DNA of 64,000 bases, taken from Hirudinaria manillensis. Its lineage: Eukaryota; Annelida; Clitellata; Hirudinida; Hirudinidae. The translations under genes and the position numbers were made by a program. The stretch is from assembly GCA_034509925.1 (NCBI GenBank), contig CM067531.1, forward strand, positions 2,781,001 to 2,845,000, read 5' to 3'. Shown in pieces: positions 1 to 10,270 of this stretch. The notes below the pieces were generated by a model that did no database searches, was not told the origin of the DNA, and was given only the letters and a program-made list of their open reading frames with translations. Every line of letters starts with the position of its first letter. Positions within the stretch are counted from its first letter, which is position 1.

Positions 1-339
1 CTTCGGGTTCAGTGCAATAACGGGCCTTGGAAGATGCCCTCTTGCGAGCAAACATCGCTAATCTCACGTGATCGGAAGTTGAATTGACTCGTTCGAAAAA
101 GACAAATAGTCATCTAAATAAAAGAAATAAATAGATTATTAGCAGTAAATAACAGCAATTAATCAATCAAAGGAGTGAAAATAAAAAACGGAAAGCTGTG
201 CCCTCGGGGTAAGAAAAAAAACTCCAAAGCATCGAGGAACGCCCAGAGTTCAGAGTTCATAGAGTTCAAAGTTCAGAGTTAAAATAACCGGACAAACAAG
301 CAGATAAACAAACAGACAGACAGACAAACCGGCAAAAAA
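1..339. other. 5' flank of the first gene
   Basis: No coding sequence is recognised here. There is a TCACGTG E-box at 64-70. Just before the start codon at 340 lies a purine-rich stretch of CAGA/CAAA repeats (about 285-335), which probably includes 5' untranslated sequence. No TATA box is obvious. Confidence 0.4.
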
Positions 340-663
340 ATGCCGAGCATAAAGTTTGGCAAAGGTCTGAAAGACGGCAGTCATCCGGTCTATTCCCTTC
401 TGGACTCCCTGGTCTCCACCAGTACCAGCAGCAGTAGCACCACAACCAGTCCCCCTTTGAACCACGACTCTTACAATTCCTACGACGAGGAAGAAGAAGG
501 CGAATCCTGGATCAACGGACCTTTCCAGCCGTCGACTGACCGGTATCATCATCATCATCTGTTCGCAAGTCCGGCGACGCCTGGAAAGCACAATCCCATG
601 ATGTCCATGGCCGTTAGTTTTGTTTCTGTCAACTTAATAATTGATTTAAATGAATTAATTATC

Positions 664-725
<62 letters not shown>

Positions 726-1002
726 GCACCAACAATAATAATGATAACAAAAACAATAACTATAATAATAATATTATTATATTATATTATAATAGCATTA
801 ACCAATCAACGACGGACAGGTACTCATGCTGATAGTAGTGGCCTCCTTGTCTCTGGTCGTTGGCGCCATCTACATGCTCATCTACTTCAAGAGCATCAAA
901 CCGATGTCCGCCAGGTCGAGGAGTTACGTGGATCAAGGAGGAAAGACGGACGACGATGGCGGTAGATCCAAGTCTGCACATCCCTTCTTCAGGCGGAAGT
1001 GA
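340..1002 (+). CDS. Small single-pass membrane protein, two exons (unrecognised)
   Basis: I do not recognise the family. Exon 1 (340-612, 91 codons) starts at an ATG in AAAAATGCC and ends at the donor GTTAGT. Exon 2 (820-1002) follows the acceptor GACGGACAG in the same phase and ends at TGA. The predicted protein has 151 residues. The N-terminal half is rich in Ser/Thr and acidic residues, with a DEEEEGE run and a four-His run. The first residues of exon 2 (92-115) form a strong hydrophobic helix, VLMLIVVASLSLVVGAIYML, followed by a basic tail ending FFRRK. This is the pattern of a type II or tail-type membrane protein with a short basic segment. The intron carries an AAT microsatellite. The joining in phase onto a membrane helix is the main evidence. 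Expression and homology are unknown, and a further upstream exon cannot be excluded. Confidence 0.6.
665..722. repeat. (TAA)n microsatellite in intron
   Basis: About 19 uninterrupted TAA units lie inside the intron (613-819) of the small membrane-protein gene. Confidence 0.9.
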
Positions 1003-2240
1003 CGTAACCAAGACGTTCGACAACGACAACGTCTTTTCCATGGTCCTTCTCTTCTTCCTCCTCCTCCTCATCATCATCTTCGTCGTCATCGTCATCATTG
1101 GCTTTCCTGTCGGCCATTGTACAAAAAACGGTCACATCTCTCCGGTCCCTTCATTCGATTAATGACAACAGCACTTTTTTTTTCTCTCTTTCAACTTTTC
1201 TTAATAACGATTAGTCGATTCTAGACTGTGGTTGTTGTTGTTGTTTATGACGATGATGATGATGTTGGTAATGGTGAAGATGTTGATGACGATAACGACG
1301 ATGATAATGATTCTTTCTAAAACGTTCGTCAAACATTTGCGTAGAATTTCTTAGGATCGAGATTCATATTCTTGTTGTTGTTGTTGTTGTTGTTATTATT
1401 TGTTGATACGAAGGAATATACAAAACTTTGCACAGTGTTTTCAGCAATAGACGTTTCTTCTTGCGACATGATTGCTGAAATCGCAATTATCAAGAATTGC
1501 TCAACATCCAAACCACCAACAACAACAACTACGACGATAATAACAACCACAACACCAACAACAACCACAACAACAACGACAACGACAACGACCTACCTAT
1601 CAACGACGTCAAAACACACCACCATCGTCATGGCAACCTCGTCAACAACGTGAAATCCCCATCAAACAGAATAATACAAAAAAACAACTAAAATAGCGGT
1701 GATGTTTCCATTCTTCGTTTTAAAGCATTTCTTGCATCGCGTTTATTCCTAAAAGGAACGTTTTTTTTCTTCGTAATCATCCGTCACTCTTTCATTCATT
1801 CATTTGTTCGTTCATTCATTCATTCATTCCCGTGCACTCCTTGACTCGTCGTCGTCGTCGTCTTCTGTTGCCTTCCATTATTAAACAAAATGGCGACTCA
1901 AAGATGGCGTGACTCGTGCGAGAGTAAAATTTTTGTTCGAGCACTAGTTTCGGTTTCATTTTCAGGTATTTCAATAAAGAATCGTTTAACGTCTGCTGTG
2001 ATTTAATAGCATCCCCATAGGGACGTGCCCCATAGGGACCCCTCCTCCGATGTCATCCAACAAATTTTGTCTGAAGACACGAGTGAAGAAAGGATTATAC
2101 TTTTAAAGTCGATATTAAGTACATATTTCTATCTTAAGCTGAGATAGAAAAGTTTACCTCCCTTAGATCTTGATTAATGTTGAACAAGCGACAGGCAAAA
2201 GCAACTCACAAGAGGGAGATCTTTAGTACTTATCCCGGAC

Positions 2241-2310
2241 CGTACCCTAATCCTACCCTAACCCTACTCCAATCCTACCATGACCCTATCCTAACCATAC
2301 CCTAGCCTAT
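2241..2310. repeat. Degenerate telomere-like CCCTAA repeat
   Basis: About 70 bp holds repeated ACCCTAA / TCCTACC / ACCCTA units. It resembles a decayed interstitial stretch of the CCCTAA (TTAGGG) telomere repeat. Confidence 0.5.
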
Positions 2311-3110
2311 TTTACCTTTTTGCCAGTTGACACCATTTCTGATGCCATCCTTGGCTTCAGAAAATATTTTCCACCTTCTATCACTTTCTCAGGATCGTGG
2401 GTACAATGTTGTGGCCATACCTGCACCCCTCTCCCTCCAGAATTATATTTTTTCGTCCATGTTGCCTTTCCCTCACGTTTCTGATAAATTTCAACCTTTA
2501 ATCCATCTTTTCAACGATCGCTGTGAACTTCGGTTGCGTAGGTTCATGACCTTTCCATGTACGTAAACTTTATTCGTACGTGTGAGATCAGTAATCATAG
2601 ATCAGAGAACAGAAAGAGAGAGAGAGAGAGAGATGGAAAGAAAATGAGAGGGAGGGTACGGAATCTTTGGGGACGTCCGCAGTTGGCGAATTGCCCCCTC
2701 TTCGCAGTTGCAAATTGGTCCTTGAATGGTACGCGTCGTAAACCGATCTCGGCCGTGAATGCCAAAAGAGAAGTGCCATCGGCCAAATGTCTCTCCAGAA
2801 GATGAATACTTTGCGGGCTTCCATTCCACGCCGTCCATTAAAAGCTCCGTTGGCTTTTGTGGCTCTGCCAGGACCCCTGATCCCTCCAGGATGTTCAACT
2901 ATCATTCTTTCTCTCTCTATCTGTCACTCTGTCTCTGTCTATCTCTCTCTCGTGGATGCTCATAGTGACTTGGAACTGTGTCATCAACATTTTCTCCTAA
3001 AGTTGATATTTATTATTTACTAGTTAATAATATACCAATTAATTAAGCGAAAACATTTATAAATATTTATTAAACACCAAATCCTAAACAGAGATAACGA
3101 CCTCTGAATG

Positions 3111-3111
<1 letters not shown>

Positions 3112-3168
<57 letters not shown>
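3112..3168. repeat. (ATT)n microsatellite
   Basis: This is an uninterrupted ATT tract of roughly 19 units, just upstream of the X-box array. Confidence 0.9.
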
Positions 3169-3169
<1 letters not shown>

Positions 3170-3301
3170 TTTTATATTTAAAATCGGGAAAATATGCAGG
3201 CATTGATGACGTCATTGCGGAGAATCCAGAAGGTCTCCAAGTTGTGTTTTCTCGAATCGATTCCAATTGAATGTCCAGGTGCGAATGAGTGAAGCACGTG
3301 T

Positions 3302-3361
3302 GTTGCCATGGAAACGCAACATGGGTTGCCATGGAAACGTGACGTGTGTTGCCATGGAAAC
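3302..3361 (+). promoter_or_regulatory. Three RFX X-box-like sites at 23-bp spacing
   Basis: The 14-mer GTTGCCATGGAAAC occurs exactly at 3302-3315, 3325-3338 and 3348-3361. It matches the imperfect palindromic X-box bound by RFX winged-helix factors (half-sites GTTGCC and GTTTCC around AT). The linkers differ (GCAACATGG and GTGACGTGT), so the core is conserved rather than a long tandem unit. A CACGTG lies at the upstream edge and TGACGTG in the second linker. The target gene is unclear. Function is inferred. Confidence 0.6.
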
Positions 3362-3434
3362 TTGGATAATATCGTTTCCAATGCTTCAGATTCAATCACG
3401 TCGTTCAGCTTTTGGCCGGCGGAGGTGTCCAGAA

Positions 3435-3690
3435 TGAAAATTATTTTCAAGATTTTTTTTTAAATAATAAAAAATATTTTCAAGAATTATTAATGCAAAA
3501 TAGAAATATTTTCAAGTAGATTTTAAAAAGAATAAAAGTATTTATAAGAAATGTCATTAAAAGATTTAAAATATTTTCAAGAATTAACTTCAAAAGAAGA
3601 AAAAATATTTTCAAGAGTTATTTTGAAAAGAATAAAAATGTTTTCAAGAATTATTTTTAAAAGGATAAAATTATTTTCAAGCCAAATGAT
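3435..3690. repeat. Degenerate 33-bp periodic A/T-rich repeat
   Basis: The core TATTTTCAAG, or a one- to two-base variant, recurs at 3442, 3475, 3507, 3539, 3572, 3606, 3639 and 3672, a steady spacing of 32-34 bp. The intervening sequence is A-rich and diverged. It is an old minisatellite. Confidence 0.75.
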
Positions 3691-3699
3691 TAAAAGAAA

Positions 3700-4597
3700 G
3701 TTATTTGTTCTTTAAAATATAAATTTCATTTTTAATCCCTAAAATGCTTTTAAATTTATAAGCTTAAAATATCAAATTCTGTCTCAATTCCAAAACACTA
3801 GAATTTTAACATATTATTTATAATTACCTTTTGAACTCATTTTTAGTAATTACTTGAATAATAATCGATAATGGAGGATAATATTCGAGAATGGCTATAA
3901 TATAAAATTGTGGATAATAATATCTTTAAAGTCATTAAAAGCAGATTTAAGTTTAAATTGAAGTTGCATTAAGAAAACCCTTCGAGAAAATACTTGCGAG
4001 TTCAGCCAGATTAGGCTTCAATTTTGATTTTATATTGAAAATATAATTTATATTTAACAAACATAAACAATAAAATATATGTATTTATTCCTTTATTCTT
4101 GTTTTATATTTAATTAAATAATAAATATTCCGTATTATTATTATTAATAATAAATCATGCATATTCAACAATGATAAACAAATAAATCACAAAATACATA
4201 TATTTGTTTGTTAACGTCTCGCGCCATATTTGATTAACATATTATATTCAACGACGGATGTGTGCCCCTGTTTTTCATTGGCAGTTAAAAATAGAAGGAT
4301 TTCCGATTGGATGGGTGGAAAAGTGAACCATTCAGGCGTGGATGTTCATTACCTGCTTCCTTTACACTTTTTTCTCTCCTTCCAAAAATCCAATATCTTT
4401 GGTTCTTTGTTTTTCGTCGTTTGTTTTTGTTTTTATTATTTTTTATTTAATTAAAATTAAATTGAATTATTTTTTAAATTGAAAGGTACCAACTGACATT
4501 TTCGAGCAGTATTGGATTTGAACGAATGTTTTTAAATGTTTTAGAGTTTAGAAAGTTTAGTCATGAATGCATTTTATATGTTATTATACGGTATTGC

Positions 4598-4670
<73 letters not shown>

Positions 4671-5131
4671 TAGGGGTTATATAATAATATTTCTGTACGC
4701 ACTACTTTAACTTTTAAGTTTGGTTAAAATTATTTCCAAATTATCAGAAAAAAAAAGAAAATTTAAATTGGGGACATAAAATGATATTTAACCGGAAAAA
4801 TTTTATTCATTTCAGTCGTTCACGCTCCACTGAACCGTGTCCATTCATTTTCACGATCACCGAAAGAATTTCTTCCCAAACGCAATAATATAATTTATAT
4901 TCAAAAAGGATTGTACAATAGGATTTAAATTTTATTTTTATTTTCATTGAATAATCCATAATGTCATTTATTTATAAAAATAATATTAAATAATATTGAA
5001 TAATATCATTACAAATACTAAAAAATTACTTATAAAATAATAAACCCCGTTTATAAATGAAATTCACGTGTATTATTCTCAATAGCATTATAATATTATG
5101 GTTACAAGTTATTATTTAATTATAAAACATT

Positions 5132-5173
<42 letters not shown>

Positions 5174-5299
5174 TTTAAAAGGTGGCTGAAATATAGAACG
5201 TCAGTCATGGAAACTGTTCGTTAATTTGAATAATTGACGGAAGGAAAAAAATGGAAAGTTTCAGGAAATAAAATGTTTTCAAATGTTTTTGAAAGCCGT
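3700..5299. other. A/T-rich noncoding stretch
   Basis: No gene is recognised. The stretch is strongly A/T-rich and includes an uninterrupted AAT microsatellite at about 4600-4668 and another at about 5133-5172. Confidence 0.5.
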
Positions 5300-5457
5300 G
5301 CAAGAAGATGCTTCGAGAAAATTATAATATTTTCAATGATTTTAATAAATAATTAATATTATTAAATAAAATAATATTTTAAAGTAATTATTAAATTGAA
5401 AATAATTGTTAATGCTGTCATTGAAAATGTTATAATTTTCTCCAAGCATCTTTTTGC
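5300..5457. repeat. Near-perfect 40-bp inverted repeat (foldback)
   Basis: The left arm (5300-5339) and right arm (5418-5457) are reverse complements over 40 bp with about three mismatches. They enclose a 78-bp A/T-rich loop. The arms begin with GCAAGAAGATGCTT and GCAAAAAGATGCTT when read inward. No target-site duplication is visible next to the arms. It could be a foldback or MITE-like element, or a hairpin RNA precursor. Confidence 0.7.
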
Positions 5458-7385
5458 ATTATTTTAAAGTTACTATTTTAATTACGTTAAAGTAATTATT
5501 TTCATTTATATTATTTTGTTTATATTCACATTAATTTATTATAATGCCGTCGATTTGCGTATTTTTAAATAAATTATTAATGTTTATATGAAAGAAACAA
5601 ATCGAGTTCAAAGAGTGCATCTCAAGAGAAGACTATGCTTTGAATGAAATTTAGCTTTTGATATCCACAAGATTTTGGTTCGTTTTAAGGATCAATTCTT
5701 CCAAATTTGAAATTCATAATTTTATTTCCAATATGAAAGCTATGAAAATAAATTATTGAATTATGATTGTTGACGATGACAGTCTTAATAATAATAACAA
5801 TAATAATAACAAAAAAATAATAATAATAATAATAACAATAATAATAATAACATGATTATAAGCAAGACTTTTAGAGTATTTCTTTTCTTTAATTTTTTGA
5901 TTCCAGGACGATGTCTGAGCCAAAAAAAATAAATAAAAATAATAATCATTTAGGTGGAAGTGCGTCCGAATTAATGACGACATCGTCGTCGTCGTCGTCG
6001 CCATCTTCTTTTCAAGTCCTCAGCTGGAGTAAATGAATGTCGCCTCGTGGCAATAGCCGTGGAAATTGTTGGATCATCGAGTGAAGATGAGATGGAAGGG
6101 TCGCGTCAAAGAAGACGAATTCCATCGACCAATGCCGGAATGGAAAACATGCCTTTCCGTCTATTTCAAAGCTCCGGGGATGATTTGCCTAATCAAGTCC
6201 TAAATAAGCGAAATCCGAGGCTTGGCTGCAAACGAAAGAGGGATTCGCCCACAACCCTAACAATCGCTTGATTCCATGATTTTCGCATTTTCAGATTTAA
6301 AAGACGAAATATCTGGAATAAAAAATAGATTTATGAGAAATAAAAGTTTACTCGATCACAGGTTTTCCGACATCTTTAATCTCTTGTCGACGTTGATGAT
6401 CGCTTATGGAAGAAGCCTGAGAGAAGAAGAGGTGAAGAGATAAACTCTTTATGCCTTTCTGACGATGGACGGCAGATTTTACGGATGGATGGATCACGGG
6501 AGAGAGCTGGTCGAGTGAAATATGCACGGACTGGAAGATGTTTCGTCTGCCACCAGGACACGCTGCTCCCTTTCCTTGTGATTGATGACGATGGTCTCCC
6601 GTGAATATTTCATCAACGTCAGGATAAATGCGAAATTTCAATTTTTATACAGATACGTACCTTCTACTTGTGAAATGGAGAAGAGTTGATTTAATATATG
6701 TGCAAGTTTAATAAAGCCAGCTTAAAAGTACGGCGTCTTCAACATTCACAGCATTTTGATCACAGACATTGATATTTATTTATGTATAATAACATAAATA
6801 GACCAAACAAGCAAACCAAGTTAATCGTTATACACTTTCTAATGACCCCATCTTGTCCACCCCGCATATCCCCTCTGAAAAATCGAATCAAAGGGGGCCT
6901 GGCAAAATGATGTCCTTCATCCAAGCAATCTTCGGCAGACTTTCTCGACTTGATTTCCACAAATTGGATATTCGACCCGGACCAGGAAATGTGGCAAAAA
7001 TTGTGATGCAATTTTTCCACGTGATTGCGAGGGAATGCTTTCCATGCACTGCTTTCGGAAAATCTAATTCGAAGCGAATTTAAAGAAAAAAATAGAGATA
7101 ATTTTCCCAGTTATCAGAATTTTACTTCGTAAAATAGCACGTGAAGATGTTATAGGACCATCGTCATCGTCGTCTTCATCGATGTGAAATTCCATCATCA
7201 TCCTCAAATTGTATCTTCAACAGAATTGATATTTGATATTGTATTAGTTGCTAAAAATTTACAATTCACCTTGTTGTTAACCTTTGCAACCCCAACTTCC
7301 GGGTTCAAAGTTTAAGTGCCTATAACTAATTATTAAATTAACGAAATATTTGCGTTTCCATTTCATTAATATTAATTGTACGTTG
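5458..7385. other. Noncoding stretch, no gene supported
   Basis: It holds an AAT-rich tract (about 5788-5852), a run of CGT triplets (about 5980-6000) and otherwise unique sequence. An open frame at about 6012-6271 has no good ATG start but reads with acidic and basic clusters (SSSEDE, RQRRR, KRKR) and could be a terminal exon. I could not place it in a gene. Confidence 0.35.
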
Positions 7386-7658
7386 TTAACTTTTTTTTTT
7401 ATTTTTTTATTTATTTATTTATTCAAACTGAAGGGCCCAATAGGACCACTAACACAGTTTTCGATTTCCAATTCGAGCAAGGACAAATTGCAATGACAGT
7501 ATGAGTCAAGGTGACGATAATGACTACAATGAGAGTTAGTTATATGTAAGATATTTGCTAAGATCAAAGTCTCTTATAAGTGCATTGAATCTAGAAACGG
7601 TTGTAGCATTAATAAAATCAGGTGGTAATGAGTTCCAGGGTTTAACAATCCTATTGCA
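7386..7658 (-). mobile_element. 3' end of a CR1/Jockey-type LINE (split element, part 2)
   Basis: On the minus strand this encodes the C-terminal end of a reverse-transcriptase polyprotein (motif VKPWNSLPPDF, stop at 7536-7538), then about 110 bp of 3' UTR and an (AATA)n/A-rich tail at 7386-7427. It is the continuation of the minus-strand element at 9171-10121. Removing the 1.5-kb plus-strand insertion and one copy of its 7-bp target duplication restores an open frame across the junction. Confidence 0.85.
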
Positions 7659-9170
7659 CTCCACATATATGCCTTTGTTGTTACTTCATTCCAGAATCGC
7701 TGACGCTCTAGACCGTGGTGAGTTCACCATTGGTGTGTTTCTTGACCTATCTAAAGCATTTGACACCGTAAATCATGAAATACTTTTGTCAAAACTCTAT
7801 TATTATGGCATGCGTGGCTGCGTTTTGAAATGGTTTGCAAGTTATTTGGCGGGTCGTAAACAATTGACAGAATTTAATGGGTCTAGATCATTGTTCAGTG
7901 ACGTAACTTGTGGGGTTCCTCAAGGTTCTATTCTTGGTCCTTTACTATTTATCATTTATATTAACGACCTACACAATTCCTCATCTTTGCTTTCATTTTT
8001 GTTATTTGCGGATGACACTAATGTATTTGCCTCTGGCAAAAATCTTAATGAATTGATTATTACCATTAATAGGGAGTTAACTAATGTTGACATATGGTTT
8101 CGCGCCAATAAGTTATCTTTAAATATTGAAAAAACAAACTTTATGCTGTTTTGCTCAAAGAACAAGGATAGAACTCATATCATTCAACCCAGCATTAACA
8201 ACCTTCAGATTAAACATGTTACGTCCACCAAATTCCTCGGCATTATTATCGATGAGAAATTAAACTGGTCTTTACACATCAATTATGTTGCCACCAAAAT
8301 TTCAAAAAATATTGGAGTCATATCAAAAATCAGTTCATTTGTTGATAGAAAAATTTTTACTATGCTGTACTATTCATTAATCTATCCCTATCTCATCTAT
8401 TGTAATATAACTTGGGCATCCAGCTATCCCTCTAAACTCACCCATCTACTCACTCTTCAAAAAAGAATAATCAGGATTATGTTTCGCCTCCATCCACGTG
8501 CTCACACAAAGGACTTCTTCATTTCAAATGGTTTTTTGAATATTCATCAGATCAATAAATTCCAAACTTGCCTCTTCATGTATAATTATGAACATAACTT
8601 GCTGCCTTCTGCCTTTGGTAATATGCTTTCCAAATCCTCAGATATCCACTCTTACAATCTTAGATCATCCAATCAATTTAGATCTGAATTTTCCCGTACC
8701 ACCTTCAAAAAATTCTCCATATGTTGTAAAGGTCCATTTTTGTTCTCTTCTCTGCCATTATCCCTTACTTCTTTAAACAGTTCCTCTCTATTTAAATCCC
8801 TTCTTAAAAAACACATTCTCTCCAGTTGTTGAACCGCACATTTCCTCATCACTTCATCATTCATCATTCCTTTCGTTATCCTTGGTCTTCTGTCACAGCA
8901 CCTCCCTGGTTAATCTACATCTCTCATTATCAGGTGTTCGTTGTTCCCATCGTGTTTAGAAGTTTAGAAGTTTTGTCATCCTAATCTCAGTTTATCATTT
9001 ATGTAAAGACCCTTTCATACGCCCCTTCAACTTTGTCAATATGAATTAGCCTATCCCCTAGACGGGAATTAAATTCCCTTGGGATAAACCATTGATGAAT
9101 TTGTGATTTTTTTTTTGGGCATGATCTGTGTATATTTCAAAAAAATTTTTTTTGAATAAACGAATTCAAA
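7659..9170 (+). mobile_element. 5'-truncated non-LTR retrotransposon inserted in another LINE
   Basis: The 1,512-bp insertion is bounded by a 7-bp target-site duplication, TATTGCA, at 7652-7658 and 9171-9177. It contains a C-terminal reverse-transcriptase ORF, a 338-bp 3' UTR and a 3' end with AATAAA followed by CGAATTCAAA. It is truncated at its 5' end, as is usual for target-primed reverse transcription. It lies in the opposite orientation to the LINE it interrupts. Confidence 0.9.
7660..8832 (+). CDS. Reverse transcriptase, C-terminal part (LINE, 5' truncated)
   Basis: The ORF is uninterrupted from the insertion edge to the TGA at 8830-8832. It shows reverse-transcriptase motifs in order: FLDLSKAFDTVNH (motif A with the first catalytic Asp), GVPQGSILGPLLF (motif B), LLFADD (catalytic motif C), and then the thumb and C-terminal region. 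The endonuclease domain and ORF1 are missing because of 5' truncation, so it cannot be autonomous. The set of motifs fits the CR1/Jockey/I group, but the clade is not resolved. Open frame upstream of 7659 belongs to the antisense of the host LINE and is not part of this protein. The lack of frame damage suggests a fairly recent insertion. Confidence 0.88.
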   Translation, partial: STYMPLLLLHSRIADALDRGEFTIGVFLDLSKAFDTVNHEILLSKLYYYGMRGCVLKWFASYLAGRKQLTEFNGSRSLFSDVTCGVPQGSILGPLLFIIYINDLHNSSSLLSFLLFADDTNVFASGKNLNELIITINRELTNVDIWFRANKLSLNIEKTNFMLFCSKNKDRTHIIQPSINNLQIKHVTSTKFLGIIIDEKLNWSLHINYVATKISKNIGVISKISSFVDRKIFTMLYYSLIYPYLIYCNITWASSYPSKLTHLLTLQKRIIRIMFRLHPRAHTKDFFISNGFLNIHQINKFQTCLFMYNYEHNLLPSAFGNMLSKSSDIHSYNLRSSNQFRSEFSRTTFKKFSICCKGPFLFSSLPLSLTSLNSSSLFKSLLKKHILSSC

Positions 9171-10121
9171 TATTGCAAAAAGAATATTTGACGACGTCGG
9201 TAGAAAATTTGCATTGCTTTAGCTTGAGATTGTGACCCCTTGTGCCGCGATAACTTTGAAGAACCAGGAAGTGTTTCAGGGGAGAGTCTACAAAACCCTT
9301 CAGCAGTTTGAAGCAGAAGGTCAAGTCGGCCAGGAGGCGGCGCTTTTCCAAGGTGGGGAGATTGAGGAGTTTGAGTCTGTCCATATATGAATATGATGCG
9401 ACAGAAGGTATTGATTTAGTGAATTTTTTCTGAACCTTTTCAATTCTGTCAATGAGAAATATATGGTGGGGATTCCAGGCTGGTGAACTATATTCGAGGA
9501 TGGGTCTGACGTAAGTGCAGAAGGCAAGCTTTAAGATTTCCTGGTCTTTGGCAGAAAAAGACTTCCTGATCATCCAAGAGATTTTGGCAGCTTTGTGAGT
9601 GATGGCTTCAATATGAGTAACAAACTTCAGGGAAGGACCTATTACGACTCCGAGATCTCTAATCATGTCCACGCTTTGAAGGGCCTGACCGTTGATGGAG
9701 TATTTTCGGAGCTCGCCTGCTTCCTTTCTGCGGCCGGCTATAGTGAGGATCTGGCATTTATCGGGTGCGAGTTGCAACTGCCATGTATTACTCCATTGTG
9801 CGACCTTATCAAGAGCTGATTGTAACTGTGTTTGTGAAGACGTTGGGAGGCAATAGAGCTTAACATCGTCTGCAAATAGTTTGCAGACAATATTAGTATC
9901 TTTAAACAGATTTGGGAGGTCATTAATGTATAGTGAGAAGAGAGTAGGTCCAAGTACACTGCCCTGGGGGACGCCGCTGGTGACACAGGCCGTATGTGAT
10001 AGAATTCCACCGATATTAACACGTTGGCTCCTCAATGATAGGAACCATCCTATAATGTTGCCACTGATGCCGTAATGAGGTAGTTTGCTTAGGAGTTTGT
10101 AGTGTGATACTGAGTCAAATG
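9171..10121 (-). mobile_element. 5'-truncated CR1/Jockey-type LINE (split element, part 1)
   Basis: The minus-strand sequence encodes the reverse-transcriptase core from FDSVSH in motif A onward. Motif B (GVPQGSVLGPTLF) and the catalytic FADD box (KLFADDVKLY) follow, then the region YVRPILEYSSPAW. The first catalytic Asp of motif A is lost at the 5' truncation (10121). The frame is otherwise open until the plus-strand insertion at 9171, and its 3' end is at 7386-7658. The 5' truncation point coincides exactly with the edge of the 1.9-kb duplicated block starting at 10122. Confidence 0.88.
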
Positions 10122-10270
10122 ATGTTTGTAATAACTCAGTCTTGGTGACTTCACTAGATATGCAATGATGATCAGAACAAAGTGGAAAAACAGCCAGCTG
10201 AAGCTTAGGCAAAACGATTTCAAAATTTATTACCAATACTCAAATAATTCTTAATATTATTCTCAGTGGA

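Larger units (their letters stand above)
1003..3301. other. Gene-poor stretch with short repeats
   Basis: No coding exon is supported here. The stretch holds CAA/GTT-rich tracts (about 1372-1640), an ATTC run near 1795-1830, a duplicated CCCCATAGGGAC 12-mer (2013-2024 and 2028-2039), degenerate CCCTAA repeats (2241-2310) and an AG/CT-rich stretch near 2600-2640 and 2908-2952. Short ORFs in these tracts are low-complexity readings. Confidence 0.5.

Noticed and set aside
7555..7658. N-terminal 35 codons of the long plus-strand reverse-transcriptase ORF
   Set aside because: This part is antisense to the 3' end of the minus-strand LINE. The real element begins at the target-duplication edge at 7659.
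10122..10236. N-terminal 38 codons of the minus-strand LINE ORF
   Set aside because: They lie in the duplicated block downstream of the 400-aa ORF and are identical in copy 2, which has no LINE. The fusion in frame is accidental.
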